A program made the translations under genes and the position numbers. Below, one piece after another: positions 1 to 7,764 of a stretch of DNA of 64,000 nt. This stretch comes from Herbaspirillum sp. SJZ107. Lineage in GTDB: Bacteria > Pseudomonadota > Gammaproteobacteria > Burkholderiales > Burkholderiaceae_D. The stretch is from positions 372,001 to 436,000 of the forward strand of contig NZ_VFNH01000001.1 in the NCBI RefSeq assembly GCF_006715485.1, given 5' to 3'. A model generated the notes under the pieces. The model was not told the origin of the DNA and did not search any database. It was given only the letters and a program-made list of their open reading frames with translations. The stretch's first letter is position 1, and each line of letters begins with the position of its first letter.

Positions 1-1530
1 GGCGGCGGCTTCGTGCTGCTCACCGGCGAAATCGGCGCCGGCAAGACCACCGTCTGCCGCTGCTTCATCGAGCAGGTGCCGGAAAACTGCCGCCTGGCCT
101 ATATCTTCAACCCCAAGCTGACGGTCGAGGAACTGCTGCTGACGATCTGCGACGAGTTCCGCATCGCGCTGCCGCCGGCGTCCGCCGGGGCGATCGGTGT
201 CAAGGGGTATGTGGATGCGATCAACGCCTACCTGCTGGCCAGCCATGCGCAGGGCAACAACAACGTGCTCGTCATCGACGAGGCCCAGAACCTGTCGGCC
301 CAGGTGCTCGAACAGCTGCGCCTGCTGACCAACCTCGAAACCAGCGAGCGCAAGCTGCTGCAGATCATCCTGATCGGCCAGCCCGAGCTGCGCACGATCC
401 TGGCGCGGCCCGAGCTCGAGCAGCTGGCCCAGCGCGTGATCGCGCGCTACCACCTCGGACCGCTGTCCGAAGCCGAAACCGGCGCCTACGTCGCCCACCG
501 CCTGAGCGTGGCGGGGACGCATGCCGGGTCGCCCCTTATTTTCCCCATTCCGCTGTCGCTGGCGCCGCTGATCCATCGCCTGACCCAGGGCGTCCCGCGC
601 CGCATCAACCTGCTGTGCGACCGGGCGCTGCTCGGTGCCTACGTCGAGAACAGTGCCCAGGTCACGCCCAAGATCCTGCGCCGCGCGGCCCAGGAAGTGT
701 TTGCCGGCGAGCCGGCCGCCGCGCGCGCGCCGCTGCGCTGGCCACTGGTGGCGGGCGGGGTGCTGGCCGGGGCCGCGATCAGCGCCGCGGCCTGGCAGGC
801 GGTGCCGCATGCGGTGGCGCCGGCACCTGTGCCGGCGCGGGCACAGGCCGTGGCAGCGGCCGCGCCGGCTGGCCATCCGGTGAAGCCGGTGGCCGTTGCG
901 GCGCCGGCGTCGGCGCCGCACCAGCCGCTGGCGCTGGCCACCCAGGAAGAAGCGCTGCGCGAACTGGGCGCGCTGTGGGGCCAGCAGCTGCCCGCCGGCG
1001 AACCGTGCCAGGGCGCGCCCAAGCTGGGCCTGCGCTGCTACACCGGCCGCGGCGGCGTCTACGAACTGCGCCTGCTCGACCGGCCGGCGATCGTCGCGCT
1101 GCACGACGGCCAGAATCTCGGCTACGCGGTACTGAGCGCGATGGATGCCGACAGCGCCACCCTGAGTGTCAACGGTCGCCGCGAGAAGGTCAGCCTTGGC
1201 GCGCTGGCGACCCGCTTCGACGGCGAATTCACCACCTTGTGGAAGGCCGCGCGCGGCTTCCGCGACGAAGTGAAACCGGGCGACAGCGGCCCGGACGTCG
1301 ACTGGATCGCCGGCCGCCTGGCGCAGCTCAACGAGAGCGCGGCACCGCCCGCGGCCCAGCCCTTCGACGCCCCGACCCGGCGCCTGCTGCGCAGCTTCCA
1401 GGCCGGACAGAACCTGAAGGCGGACGGCGTCGCCGGTCCGCGCACCTACATGCGCCTGAACCAGTTGAGCGGCGTCGACGAACCGCGCCTGCTCGCCGCC
1501 ACCGCCGCCGCGCCAGGGAAGCCAAAATAA
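1..1530 (+). CDS. gspA: GspA/ExeA-type AAA ATPase (5' truncated by window edge)
   Basis: The reading frame is open from base 1, so the start lies outside the window; probably some 50 N-terminal residues are missing, judged from ExeA proteins. Visible are a Walker A motif GEIGAGKTT at the very start, Walker B VLVIDEAQ near base 270, a single membrane segment near bases 742-800, an Ala/Pro-rich linker, a region resembling the degenerate C39-peptidase fold of GspA (two Cys in CQGAPKLGLRC), and a C-terminal peptidoglycan-binding repeat (LRSFQAGQNLKADG). The family uses ATP and peptidoglycan binding to help insert the type II secretion secretin through the cell wall, together with GspB. gspB follows after 1 base, supporting the call. 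The internal GTG at 13 is not the true start. Confidence 0.9.
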   Translation, partial: GGGFVLLTGEIGAGKTTVCRCFIEQVPENCRLAYIFNPKLTVEELLLTICDEFRIALPPASAGAIGVKGYVDAINAYLLASHAQGNNNVLVIDEAQNLSAQVLEQLRLLTNLETSERKLLQIILIGQPELRTILARPELEQLAQRVIARYHLGPLSEAETGAYVAHRLSVAGTHAGSPLIFPIPLSLAPLIHRLTQGVPRRINLLCDRALLGAYVENSAQVTPKILRRAAQEVFAGEPAAARAPLRWPLVAGGVLAGAAISAAAWQAVPHAVAPAPVPARAQAVAAAAPAGHPVKPVAVAAPASAPHQPLALATQEEALRELGALWGQQLPAGEPCQGAPKLGLRCYTGRGGVYELRLLDRPAIVALHDGQNLGYAVLSAMDADSATLSVNGRREKVSLGALATRFDGEFTTLWKAARGFRDEVKPGDSGPDVDWIAGRLAQLNESAAPPAAQPFDAPTRRLLRSFQAGQNLKADGVAGPRTYMRLNQLSGVDEPRLLAATAAAPGKPK

Positions 1531-1531
1531 T

Positions 1532-2356
1532 ATGTCATACATTCTCGAAGCATTGAAAAAGGCGCAGGCCGAACGCCAGCTCGGCAATGCCCCGACCATC
1601 CACGCGGCGCAGCCGGTGCCGGCGCTGCAGCCGGACGCCGCAGCCAGCCGCAGGCCCCTGTTCATCGGACTCGGCGCCGGGGCGCTGGTGGTAGTGCTGG
1701 GGGCTGCTTTCGTGTGGCGTGCCGGGCCGGCGCAGGTGCCGGCGGTGCAGGTGGCGCAGGGGCAGGGCCAGTCGCCCGCGGCTGTGACGGCCGTACCGGT
1801 GACGCCTGCGCCGATGGCGGCTGCCGGGTCGCCGGCCGCCGGATCGCCGGCCACCGGATCGCCGGCCGCCGGATCGCCGGCCGTATCGAATTCGCTGGAA
1901 GTCCAGGCGCCGCCCGCGCCGCCCCCGCCGGTGCGTCCGGCGCAGCCGCGGGTGGCGGATGCCGCGGCGGCCGCTGCCGTGCCGGCGGCCGCCGCATCGC
2001 GCGCTGCCGCCACGCCGTCGGCGCCTGCCGTCCAGGTGCGCATGCCGGCGCCGGCGCCGGCCACGCCGGTCGCCGCCGTGGCGGCACGCGCCGCAGCGCC
2101 GGCCGCCGCCGCACCTGCACCCGAAGACAGCCTGCCTTTCCTGCAGCAGCTGCCGGAATCGGTCCAGGGCGGCATCCCGCGCGTCGCCTTCGGCGGCTAC
2201 ATGTATTCGGCCAATCCGGCCGACCGCCTGCTGCTGGTCGACAAGGCCTTGCGCCACGAAGGCGAGGAAGTCGCGCCCGGGCTGGTGCTGGAAAAGCTGC
2301 TGCCGCGTGCAGCCGTCATGAATTACCGTGGAGTGCGTTACCGTGTCGCGTATTGA
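1532..2356 (+). CDS. gspB: General secretion pathway protein GspB
   Basis: The N-terminus [18 protein letters not shown] is the hallmark of GspB/ExeB. A transmembrane segment follows at about residues 43-65, then a long Pro/Ala-rich periplasmic linker and a compact C-terminal GspB domain ([26 protein letters not shown]). GspB pairs with GspA at the inner membrane to support secretin assembly in type II secretion. The start ATG at 1532 lies 1 base after the gspA stop. The linker contains four tandem 15-bp units encoding AGSPA-type pentapeptides (1823-1882). Its last 14 bases overlap the start of mobB. Confidence 0.92.
   Translation: MSYILEALKKAQAERQLGNAPTIHAAQPVPALQPDAAASRRPLFIGLGAGALVVVLGAAFVWRAGPAQVPAVQVAQGQGQSPAAVTAVPVTPAPMAAAGSPAAGSPATGSPAAGSPAVSNSLEVQAPPAPPPPVRPAQPRVADAAAAAAVPAAAASRAAATPSAPAVQVRMPAPAPATPVAAVAARAAAPAAAAPAPEDSLPFLQQLPESVQGGIPRVAFGGYMYSANPADRLLLVDKALRHEGEEVAPGLVLEKLLPRAAVMNYRGVRYRVAY
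1823..1882 (+). repeat. Four 15-bp tandem repeats inside gspB
   Basis: Four consecutive 15-bp units (1823-1837, 1838-1852, 1853-1867, 1868-1882) differ only at one or two bases each and encode a GSPA-type pentapeptide of the periplasmic linker. Unit length is a multiple of three, so copy-number change would lengthen or shorten the linker without a frameshift. Confidence 0.9.
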
Positions 2357-2873
2357 TGTGCCCGGAAGGGTGTTGGGGGTGATCGGCTGGTCCGGCAGCG
2401 GCAAGACCACGCTGCTGGAATTCCTGGTGGGCCGGCTGGCGGGGGAGGGCGTGCGCGTCAACGTGGTCAAGCACAGCCACCACGACATCGCGCTGGAGCC
2501 GCCGCACAAGGACAGCGCGCGCCTGCGCACGGCCGGCGCTGCCGAGGTGATGATCGCCTCGCCCTACCGCATCGCCATCATGCGCGAGCTGCGCGACGAG
2601 CAGGAGCCGCCGCTGGCCACGCTGCTGGCGCGCCTGGCGCCGGCCGACCTGACCCTGGTCGAAGGCTACAAGTGGGAACCGCTGCCCAAGCTCGAAGTGT
2701 ACCGGCCCGAAGTCGGCAAGCCGGCCGTGTATCCGGACGATCCGCACATCGTCGCGGTGGCCTCCAGCATGGCCGCGCCGGCCGGGCTGGCGCCGCACGT
2801 CGCCTGGCTCGACCTGAACGATCCGGAGGCGGTCCTGGGCTGGCTGAAGGGGTATGTCGCGCTGGCCGCCTGA
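2343..2873 (+). CDS. mobB: Molybdopterin-guanine dinucleotide biosynthesis adapter MobB
   Basis: This is a P-loop protein of about 176 residues beginning [22 protein letters not shown], the Walker A of MobB. The conserved segment VVKHSHHDI and later [17 protein letters not shown] are also typical of the family. MobB binds GTP and assists MobA in adding GMP to molybdopterin in the cytoplasm. The GTG at 2343 is preferred because GGAG lies about 9 bases upstream; GTG codons at 2328 and 2358 are alternatives. The gene overlaps the end of gspB and may be translationally coupled to it, although the two functions are unrelated. Confidence 0.9.
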   Translation: MSRIDVPGRVLGVIGWSGSGKTTLLEFLVGRLAGEGVRVNVVKHSHHDIALEPPHKDSARLRTAGAAEVMIASPYRIAIMRELRDEQEPPLATLLARLAPADLTLVEGYKWEPLPKLEVYRPEVGKPAVYPDDPHIVAVASSMAAPAGLAPHVAWLDLNDPEAVLGWLKGYVALAA

Positions 2874-2953
2874 GGCGGCCTCATGTTTTGCGCGGCGCTG
2901 CCGTTACCGTGGGGATGGCCGGATTCTCCCGGCCCGCCACTCAGGAGATCGCC

Positions 2954-3154
2954 ATGGACGTCACGGGTATTGCCAAGCTTGCCACCAGCATCGCCGACAC
3001 CGGCACACGCCAGGATGTCGCCATCGCCGTGCTCAAGAAAGCACAGGACATCCAGTCGACCAGTGCCCTGCAGCTGCTGGATGCCGTGCAGGCCACCGCA
3101 CCGGCGCAGAACCTGCCGGCCCACCTCGGCAAGCACGTCAACACGACGGCATAA
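2954..3154 (+). CDS. YjfB-like putative motility protein
   Basis: A 66-residue protein starting MDVTGIAKLATSIADTG and ending near LGKHVNTTA. The MD(I/V) start, the helix with Ala/Gln-rich heptads and the C-terminal LG-(K/N)-x-(V/I)-(N/D) motif match the YjfB-type putative motility proteins (PF14070). These are small proteins often encoded near flagellar genes; the molecular role is unclear. The ATG at 2954 is preceded by AGGAG. No flagellar genes flank it here, so it stands alone between mobB and the bufferin operon. Confidence 0.75.
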   Translation: MDVTGIAKLATSIADTGTRQDVAIAVLKKAQDIQSTSALQLLDAVQATAPAQNLPAHLGKHVNTTA

Positions 3155-3263
3155 AAAAATCGCGCGACGCGTCAACAGGCAGGACCGCTGGCGCGTTGTC
3201 GGGCTACGTACCCGGCTCGACGGGCTGGCTGGCATACACCGCTCCAGCCACCACCATATCGCT

Positions 3264-3285
3264 GCGCGCCGCACCCGCGGCGCGC
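3264..3285 (+). other. Perfect 9-bp hairpin upstream of bufferin promoter
   Basis: GCGCGCCGC and GCGGCGCGC flank a 4-base loop. It lies in the 277-base gap between the YjfB-like gene and the bufferin operon. No T-run follows on either strand, so it is not a clear terminator. It may end the upstream transcript or serve as a regulator site. Confidence 0.5.
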
Positions 3286-3357
3286 AAGCACGACAATACA
3301 GCCATCCGCACAGCCACGGCGGCCGGCGTACGTATCCGGCCGAGCCGGCGGCCGCCA

Positions 3358-3386
3358 TCGACCGCCCGGCCTGCATCCAGTAGAAT
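3358..3386 (+). promoter_or_regulatory. Candidate sigma-70 promoter of the bufferin operon
   Basis: TCGACC (-35-like) and TAGAAT (-10-like) are separated by exactly 17 bases. The predicted transcript would start near 3393, about 39 bases before the bufA-like ATG at 3432. It was found by eye only; no metal-responsive operator was recognised. Confidence 0.45.
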
Positions 3387-3431
3387 TTCTCGCTCATTCA
3401 TCCGTCGCAGTTCTTCACAAGTCAAGAAATC

Positions 3432-3710
3432 ATGAACAAACGTCAAGCTCTGGTCGCCGCCGCACTGGCCGGCGTCTGCGCCGCCAATGCATCCGCAAGC
3501 GGCCAGATGGACCTGCCCAAGGGCGACCAGGAAAAGTGTTATGGCGTGGCCAAGGCCGGCCAGAACGATTGCGGTACGGCCCTGCATGGCTGCGCCGGCC
3601 AGGCGGCGGTCGACAACGATCCGGCCGAATGGACCTTCGTGGCCAAGGGCACCTGCGAAAAAGCCGGCGGCAAGGCGACGCCGCCCAAGCTGGACAAGCA
3701 AGGCCAATAA
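3432..3710 (+). CDS. BufA1-type bufferin precursor (DUF2282)
   Basis: A 92-residue secreted precursor. Residues 1 to about 22 are a signal peptide; the mature part carries four cysteines at positions 36, 47, 54 and 75 in the DUF2282 pattern ([25 protein letters not shown]). DUF2282 proteins are the precursors of bufferins, periplasmic RiPP metallophores whose central cysteines are oxidised to thiooxazole heterocycles by a DUF692 enzyme; the characterised member buffers copper. The maturase gene starts 2 bases after this stop codon. Export and copper binding are inferred from the family. The additional Cys16 lies in the signal peptide. Confidence 0.9.
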   Translation: MNKRQALVAAALAGVCAANASASGQMDLPKGDQEKCYGVAKAGQNDCGTALHGCAGQAAVDNDPAEWTFVAKGTCEKAGGKATPPKLDKQGQ

Positions 3711-3712
3711 GC

Positions 3713-5365
3713 ATGCAGGCGCTCGGCGTCGGCATCGGCCTGCGCGCGCCGCATTACGGTGAATTCCTGGCGCGCCGCCCAAGCGTAGGCTGGATCGAAG
3801 TCCACACCGAAAACTACCTGGCCCGTTCCGGACGCGACTGGCAGGTGCTGGAAACGCTGCGTCACGACTATCCGCTGAGCCTGCACGGCGTCGGCCTCGG
3901 CCTGGGCTCGGTGCAGGGCTTTTCGGATGATCACCTGGCACGCGTGCGCGACCTGGTGGGGGCGCTGCAGCCGGCGCTGGTGTCCGAGCACCTGAGCTGG
4001 AGCGCATTGCTTGGACGCCAGCTCAACGACCTGCTGCCGCTGCAGCTGGACCGCGCCGCACTCGACCTGCTGGCGGCGCGCATCGGCCGCGTGCAGGATG
4101 TGCTGGGACGGCCGATTCTGGTCGAAAACGTCTCCAGCTACGTGCGCTTCCGCGGCGACACCATGGGCGAGACCGCCTTCCTGGCCGCGCTGGCGCGCCG
4201 CACCGGCTGCGGCGTGCTGCTGGACGTGAACAACCTGTACGTCAACCAGCACAACCACGGCGAGGATGCGCTGGCGGCGCTCGCCGCGCTGGCGCCGGGC
4301 AGCGTCGGCGAGATCCACCTCGGCGGCCACCTGGCGACCGAACATGGCCTGGTCGACCACCATGGCGACCGCGTCGCCGCGGGCGTCTGGGCGCTGTACC
4401 GCGCGGCGCTGGCCCGCTTCGGCGCGGTGCCGGCGCTGGTCGAATGGGACACCGACCTGCCGGCGCTCGACGTGCTGCTGGACGAGACGCAGACCGCGCG
4501 CCGCATCGCGGCCGAGGTGGCGCCGGCACCGCCGGTCCTGATCGTGTCGACAGCAGTGCCCGCTGCCGTGGATGCGGATCCGGCCGCCGAGCTGCCCGCC
4601 GGTGTGGACGAACTGCAGCAAGCCTTCGGCGCCGCGCTGTTCGACGCCCGGCTGGATGGCGCGCTGGCGTCCCGCCTGAAAGGCGGCGGCCGTGGCCTCG
4701 GCATCTACCGCGGCAACCTGCACGCCGGCTGGCGCCGCGCACTGGCCGCCAGCCATCCGGTGCTGCGCCAGCTGGTCGGCGCCGAGTTCTTCGACGCGCT
4801 GGCGCTCGTCTACGGCCGCGCGCAACCGTCAAGCGATCCGGACCTGAACCGCTTCGGCGCCGGGCTTGCCGCTTTCCTCGAGGGCTTCGCGCCGGCGGCC
4901 ACCTATCCCTGGCTGCCCGACATGGCGCGCCTCGAATGGCTGGTCCACGACAGCTTTTATGCGCCCGATGCGCCGCCGCTGCCGCATCCTGCGGCGACGC
5001 TGGCCGGCCTCGATCCGGATGCCTTCGAAGCCTGCCGCGCGCAGCTGCATCCGTCACTGCGGCTGTATCGGTCCGCGTGGGCGACGCCGGCGCTGTGGCA
5101 GGCGCACCAGCCGGAAGGGCCGGCCTTTCCCGGGGAGCTGGAACGGCCCGGCCACGCGTTGGTGTGGCGCCCGCGCTTCCAGGTCGAGGTGTGGGACGGC
5201 GGCGCCGCCGAAATGGCGGCGCTCGGCCGGCTGGCGGCGGGCGGCAGCTTCGGCGCGGCGCTGGATGCGGCGTTCGAGCTGGATGAAAATTTCGACGTGG
5301 CGGCCCACCTGAAGCGCTGGCTGGGGGAGGGCGGCCGGACCGGGATCGTGGTGGCGCTGGCCTGA
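3713..5365 (+). CDS. Fused bufferin maturase: DUF692 (MNIO) plus DUF2063 domain
   Basis: The 550-residue protein joins two usually separate enzymes. Residues 1 to about 280 form a DUF692 TIM barrel (MNIO, multinuclear iron oxidase) with the expected metal-ligand motifs: [51 protein letters not shown] and LVEWDTD. From about residue 300 the sequence is DUF2063-like ([17 protein letters not shown], then [17 protein letters not shown]), the BufC partner thought to recognise the precursor. In the best-known operons these are bufB and bufC. The ATG at 3713 is chosen because DUF692 proteins begin immediately before G(V/I)GLRxxHY; it sits 2 bases after the precursor stop. No DoxX-type bufD gene follows. 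The reaction is inferred from the family: oxidation of precursor cysteines. Confidence 0.9.
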   Translation: MQALGVGIGLRAPHYGEFLARRPSVGWIEVHTENYLARSGRDWQVLETLRHDYPLSLHGVGLGLGSVQGFSDDHLARVRDLVGALQPALVSEHLSWSALLGRQLNDLLPLQLDRAALDLLAARIGRVQDVLGRPILVENVSSYVRFRGDTMGETAFLAALARRTGCGVLLDVNNLYVNQHNHGEDALAALAALAPGSVGEIHLGGHLATEHGLVDHHGDRVAAGVWALYRAALARFGAVPALVEWDTDLPALDVLLDETQTARRIAAEVAPAPPVLIVSTAVPAAVDADPAAELPAGVDELQQAFGAALFDARLDGALASRLKGGGRGLGIYRGNLHAGWRRALAASHPVLRQLVGAEFFDALALVYGRAQPSSDPDLNRFGAGLAAFLEGFAPAATYPWLPDMARLEWLVHDSFYAPDAPPLPHPAATLAGLDPDAFEACRAQLHPSLRLYRSAWATPALWQAHQPEGPAFPGELERPGHALVWRPRFQVEVWDGGAAEMAALGRLAAGGSFGAALDAAFELDENFDVAAHLKRWLGEGGRTGIVVALA

Positions 5366-5380
5366 ACGGCTGCTGGAAGT

Positions 5381-5410
5381 GAACACGGCGCCCGCAGGCG
5401 CCGTGTGTTC
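5381..5410. terminator. GC-rich hairpin between convergent genes
   Basis: GAACACGGCGCC pairs with GGCGCCGTGT(G)TTC around a CGCA loop. It lies between the bufferin maturase (plus) and the DUF883-like gene (minus). It lacks a T-run, so termination is likely but not certain. Confidence 0.5.
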
Positions 5411-5438
5411 GTGCTGCCGCCGGGCGGCAAGCACGCCA

Positions 5439-5729
5439 TCAGTGATATTGAAAGGCACGCAGGATACGCGCTTCGCCGGTCATGTCCTGGTGCAGTTCGT
5501 TGGCCGCGGCCGTTTCTTCCATCATGCGGGCCAGCTCTTCTTCCTCGAAGCGCGCCAGTTCCTCGTTGGCGGCCGACAGTGCCGACGCCAGTTTGGCCCG
5601 CGCATTCTGGTACACGACACCGGTGTAATGGTCGGTATTCTTGAGCAGTTCTTCCGCATTTTCGATAACGAGACGCAGGTCGCCGATGAGCCGTTGCTGC
5701 GTCGGGGAGCTCGATTCTGGGGTATCCAT
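5439..5729 (-). CDS. DUF883/ElaB-like protein lacking the membrane anchor
   Basis: A 96-residue, highly charged helical protein. The segment QQRLIGDLRLVIENAEELLK, followed by an Ala-rich coiled coil (ARAKLASALSAANEELARFEEEE), resembles ElaB/YqjD/YgaM proteins that tether ribosomes to the inner membrane in stationary phase. Those proteins end in a glycine-containing membrane helix; this one instead ends in a soluble acidic tail (EILRAFQYH-like end), so membrane anchoring is not predicted. The ATG at 5729 has GGTGAGGA just upstream; a GTG at 5738 is less likely. The role is unknown; assignment is at family level only. Confidence 0.6.
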   Translation of the reverse strand: MDTPESSSPTQQRLIGDLRLVIENAEELLKNTDHYTGVVYQNARAKLASALSAANEELARFEEEELARMMEETAAANELHQDMTGEARILRAFQYH

Positions 5730-5892
5730 CTTCCTCACCTTTAGCCGAATGTTACGTCTTCAATATAGAGAATGGAGATTGCTCAAGTTTGTCAGGGCGC
5801 AAACGCAACCTGTACGGCCGGGAGCGCCTCACCAGGCGATCCGGGAAGGTGCATCGGGCAAACCCATGGGGTTCAGCTGACGCTCCCTTTCC

Positions 5893-6105
5893 TTACTTCA
5901 CATTGATCCTGACATCGCCCAGCGTCACCGTCTGGCCGGCCCGGATCTTGGCCGTCTTGCGCAATTCCTTCTTGCCGTCGACTGACACCGCGCCGCTGGC
6001 GACGACATGCTTGCCTGCACCGCCGCTGTCGACAACGCCGACGAGCTTCAGCAGCTGATTGAGTTCGATGAACTCCGATGTCAATTCGAAAATAGTTGTT
6101 TGCAT
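5893..6105 (-). CDS. S4-domain RNA-binding protein (YbcJ-like)
   Basis: A 70-residue single S4 domain: FIELNQLLKLVGVVDSGGAGK, then GAVSVDGKKELRKTAKIRAGQTV. This matches the small YbcJ-type S4 proteins, which bind structured RNA; a ribosome-associated role is likely but unproven. The start ATG at 6105 gives the family's usual length. Its promoter must lie in or beside the palindromic repeat at 6157-6263. It follows fumC on the same strand but is separated from it by a terminator hairpin. Confidence 0.85.
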   Translation of the reverse strand: MQTTIFELTSEFIELNQLLKLVGVVDSGGAGKHVVASGAVSVDGKKELRKTAKIRAGQTVTLGDVRINVK

Positions 6106-6156
6106 TTTAATCTCGGAAAAAAAATTAGGGCGTACTGTTGAGGCTGATTCAAATAT

Positions 6157-6263
6157 GTCGTCCCGCGAAAGCGAAAAAAGCGCCGCTGGCGCTTTTTTCC
6201 CCAAGTTCTGCTCGCGCTGACGATCCGCGTGCAACTTGGGTCCCTGCCTGCGCAGGGACGACG
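6157..6263. repeat. Palindromic (REPIN-like) repeat, copy A, with terminator in one arm
   Basis: The outer arms GTCGTCCC and GGGACGAC and the inner arms CCCAAGTT and AACTTGGG are the same blocks as in the copies at 16207, 42733 and 54837. Here the left arm is interrupted by a hairpin with A and T tracts (6174-6198). It lies between fumC and the S4-protein gene, both on the minus strand. Confidence 0.75.
6174..6198. terminator. Rho-independent terminator downstream of fumC
   Basis: An A6-GCGCC stem pairs with GGCGC-T6 around a 3-base loop, giving T-runs on both strands. It stands 83 bases beyond the fumC stop and serves the minus strand; it would also work on the plus strand. Confidence 0.8.
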
Positions 6264-6280
6264 CTCGGAGTGACGTGGCC

Positions 6281-7678
6281 TTAATCGGCCGGATGCGGCC
6301 TGGTCATCTCGATCGGCACGATCCACTGGTCGAACTGCGCCTCGTCGAGGAAGCCCGACTGCAGCGCGGCCTGGCGCAGGGTCAGGCCTTCGTGCTGAGC
6401 GGTCTTGGCGATCTGCGCGGCGCGATCATACCCGATATGCGGGGCCAGTGCGGTCACCAGCATCAGCGACTGCTCCATCAGCTCGCCGATGCGCTTGCGG
6501 TCCGGCTCGATGCCGACCGCGCAGTGCTCGTCGAACGAGCGCATGCCGTCGGCCAGCAGGCGTGCGCTCTGCAGGAAGTTATGGGCGATCATCGGCTTGA
6601 ACACGTTCAGCTCGAAGTTGCCCATCGAGCCGCCGACCGTGATCGCGACGTCGTTGCCGAACACCTGGCAGCACAGCATCGTCATCGCTTCGCACTGCGT
6701 CGGATTGACCTTGCCCGGCATGATCGAGCTGCCCGGTTCATTTTCCGGGATCGTGATCTCGCCCAGGCCCGAGCGCGGGCCGGACGCCATCCAGCGCACG
6801 TCGTTGGCGATCTTCATCAGCGCCGTGGCCAGGGTCTTGAAGGCGCCGTGCGCCTGCACCATGGCGTCGTGGCCGGCCAGCGCCATGAATTTGTTGGGCG
6901 CCGACTTGAACTGCAGCCCGGTGCGCGACGAGATCTCGGCCGCGATGCGGTTGGCGAATTCCGGATGCGCATTCAGGCCGGTGCCGACCGCGGTGCCGCC
7001 GGCGGCCAGCAGCAGCAGGCCGGGCAGGGCGTTCCTGATCGCGTGCTCGGCGAATTCCAGCTGGGCGACATAGCCCGAGAATTCCTGGCCCAGCGTCAGC
7101 GGGGTGGCGTCCTGCAGGTGGGTGCGGCCGATCTTGACGATGCCGGCGAAGTCGCGCGACTTGATCTCCAGCGTGCCGCGCAGCTTGGCCAGCGCCGGCA
7201 GCAGGTCCTTGGCCACGGCCAGCGCGGCGGCGACGTGCATCGCGGTCGGGAACATGTCGTTCGAGGACTGGCCCATGTTGACGTGGTCGTTCGGGTGCAG
7301 CAGGCGCGCCTCGCCGCGTTCGCCGCCGAGCAGTTCGGAGGCGCGGTTGGCCAGCACCTCGTTCATGTTCATGTTGCTCTGGGTGCCGGACCCGGTCTGC
7401 CACACCGACAGCGGGAACTCGGCCGGATGGCGGCCGTCCAGCACTTCGTCGGCGGCCTTGATGATGGCGTCGGCCTTGTCCTGCGGGAGCTTGCCGAGCG
7501 AGCGGTTGACCGCGGCCGCGGCGCGCTTGACCTGGGCCAGCGCGGCCACCAGCTCGGGTGCCATCTTCTCGCTCGAGATATGAAAATGGTGCAGCGAGCG
7601 CTGGGTCTGCGCACCCCACAACTGGCCGGCCGGGACTTCGATCGGGCCGAAGCTGTCTTTCTCGATCCTGTTTTCCAT
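6281..7678 (-). CDS. fumC: Class II fumarate hydratase
   Basis: A 465-residue fumarase of the iron-free class II type, catalysing reversible hydration of fumarate to L-malate in the TCA cycle (cytoplasmic homotetramer). The superfamily signature [11 protein letters not shown] is at residues 316-326; [13 protein letters not shown] and [20 protein letters not shown] are further conserved blocks. Length matches E. coli FumC. The ATG at 7678 ([20 protein letters not shown]) is the conventional start; upstream in-frame codons lack family similarity. It is monocistronic: a terminator follows, and a divergent FimV-like gene lies 86 bases upstream. Confidence 0.97.
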   Translation of the reverse strand: MENRIEKDSFGPIEVPAGQLWGAQTQRSLHHFHISSEKMAPELVAALAQVKRAAAAVNRSLGKLPQDKADAIIKAADEVLDGRHPAEFPLSVWQTGSGTQSNMNMNEVLANRASELLGGERGEARLLHPNDHVNMGQSSNDMFPTAMHVAAALAVAKDLLPALAKLRGTLEIKSRDFAGIVKIGRTHLQDATPLTLGQEFSGYVAQLEFAEHAIRNALPGLLLLAAGGTAVGTGLNAHPEFANRIAAEISSRTGLQFKSAPNKFMALAGHDAMVQAHGAFKTLATALMKIANDVRWMASGPRSGLGEITIPENEPGSSIMPGKVNPTQCEAMTMLCCQVFGNDVAITVGGSMGNFELNVFKPMIAHNFLQSARLLADGMRSFDEHCAVGIEPDRKRIGELMEQSLMLVTALAPHIGYDRAAQIAKTAQHEGLTLRQAALQSGFLDEAQFDQWIVPIEMTRPHPAD

Positions 7679-7764
7679 GTTGGGTCCTGTCCTTGGTGAC
7701 TGTTCTATTAAAGAGTGTACCGCAACGGCCGATAACGACGCTGAGGCTACGAATTCCACTCCCT

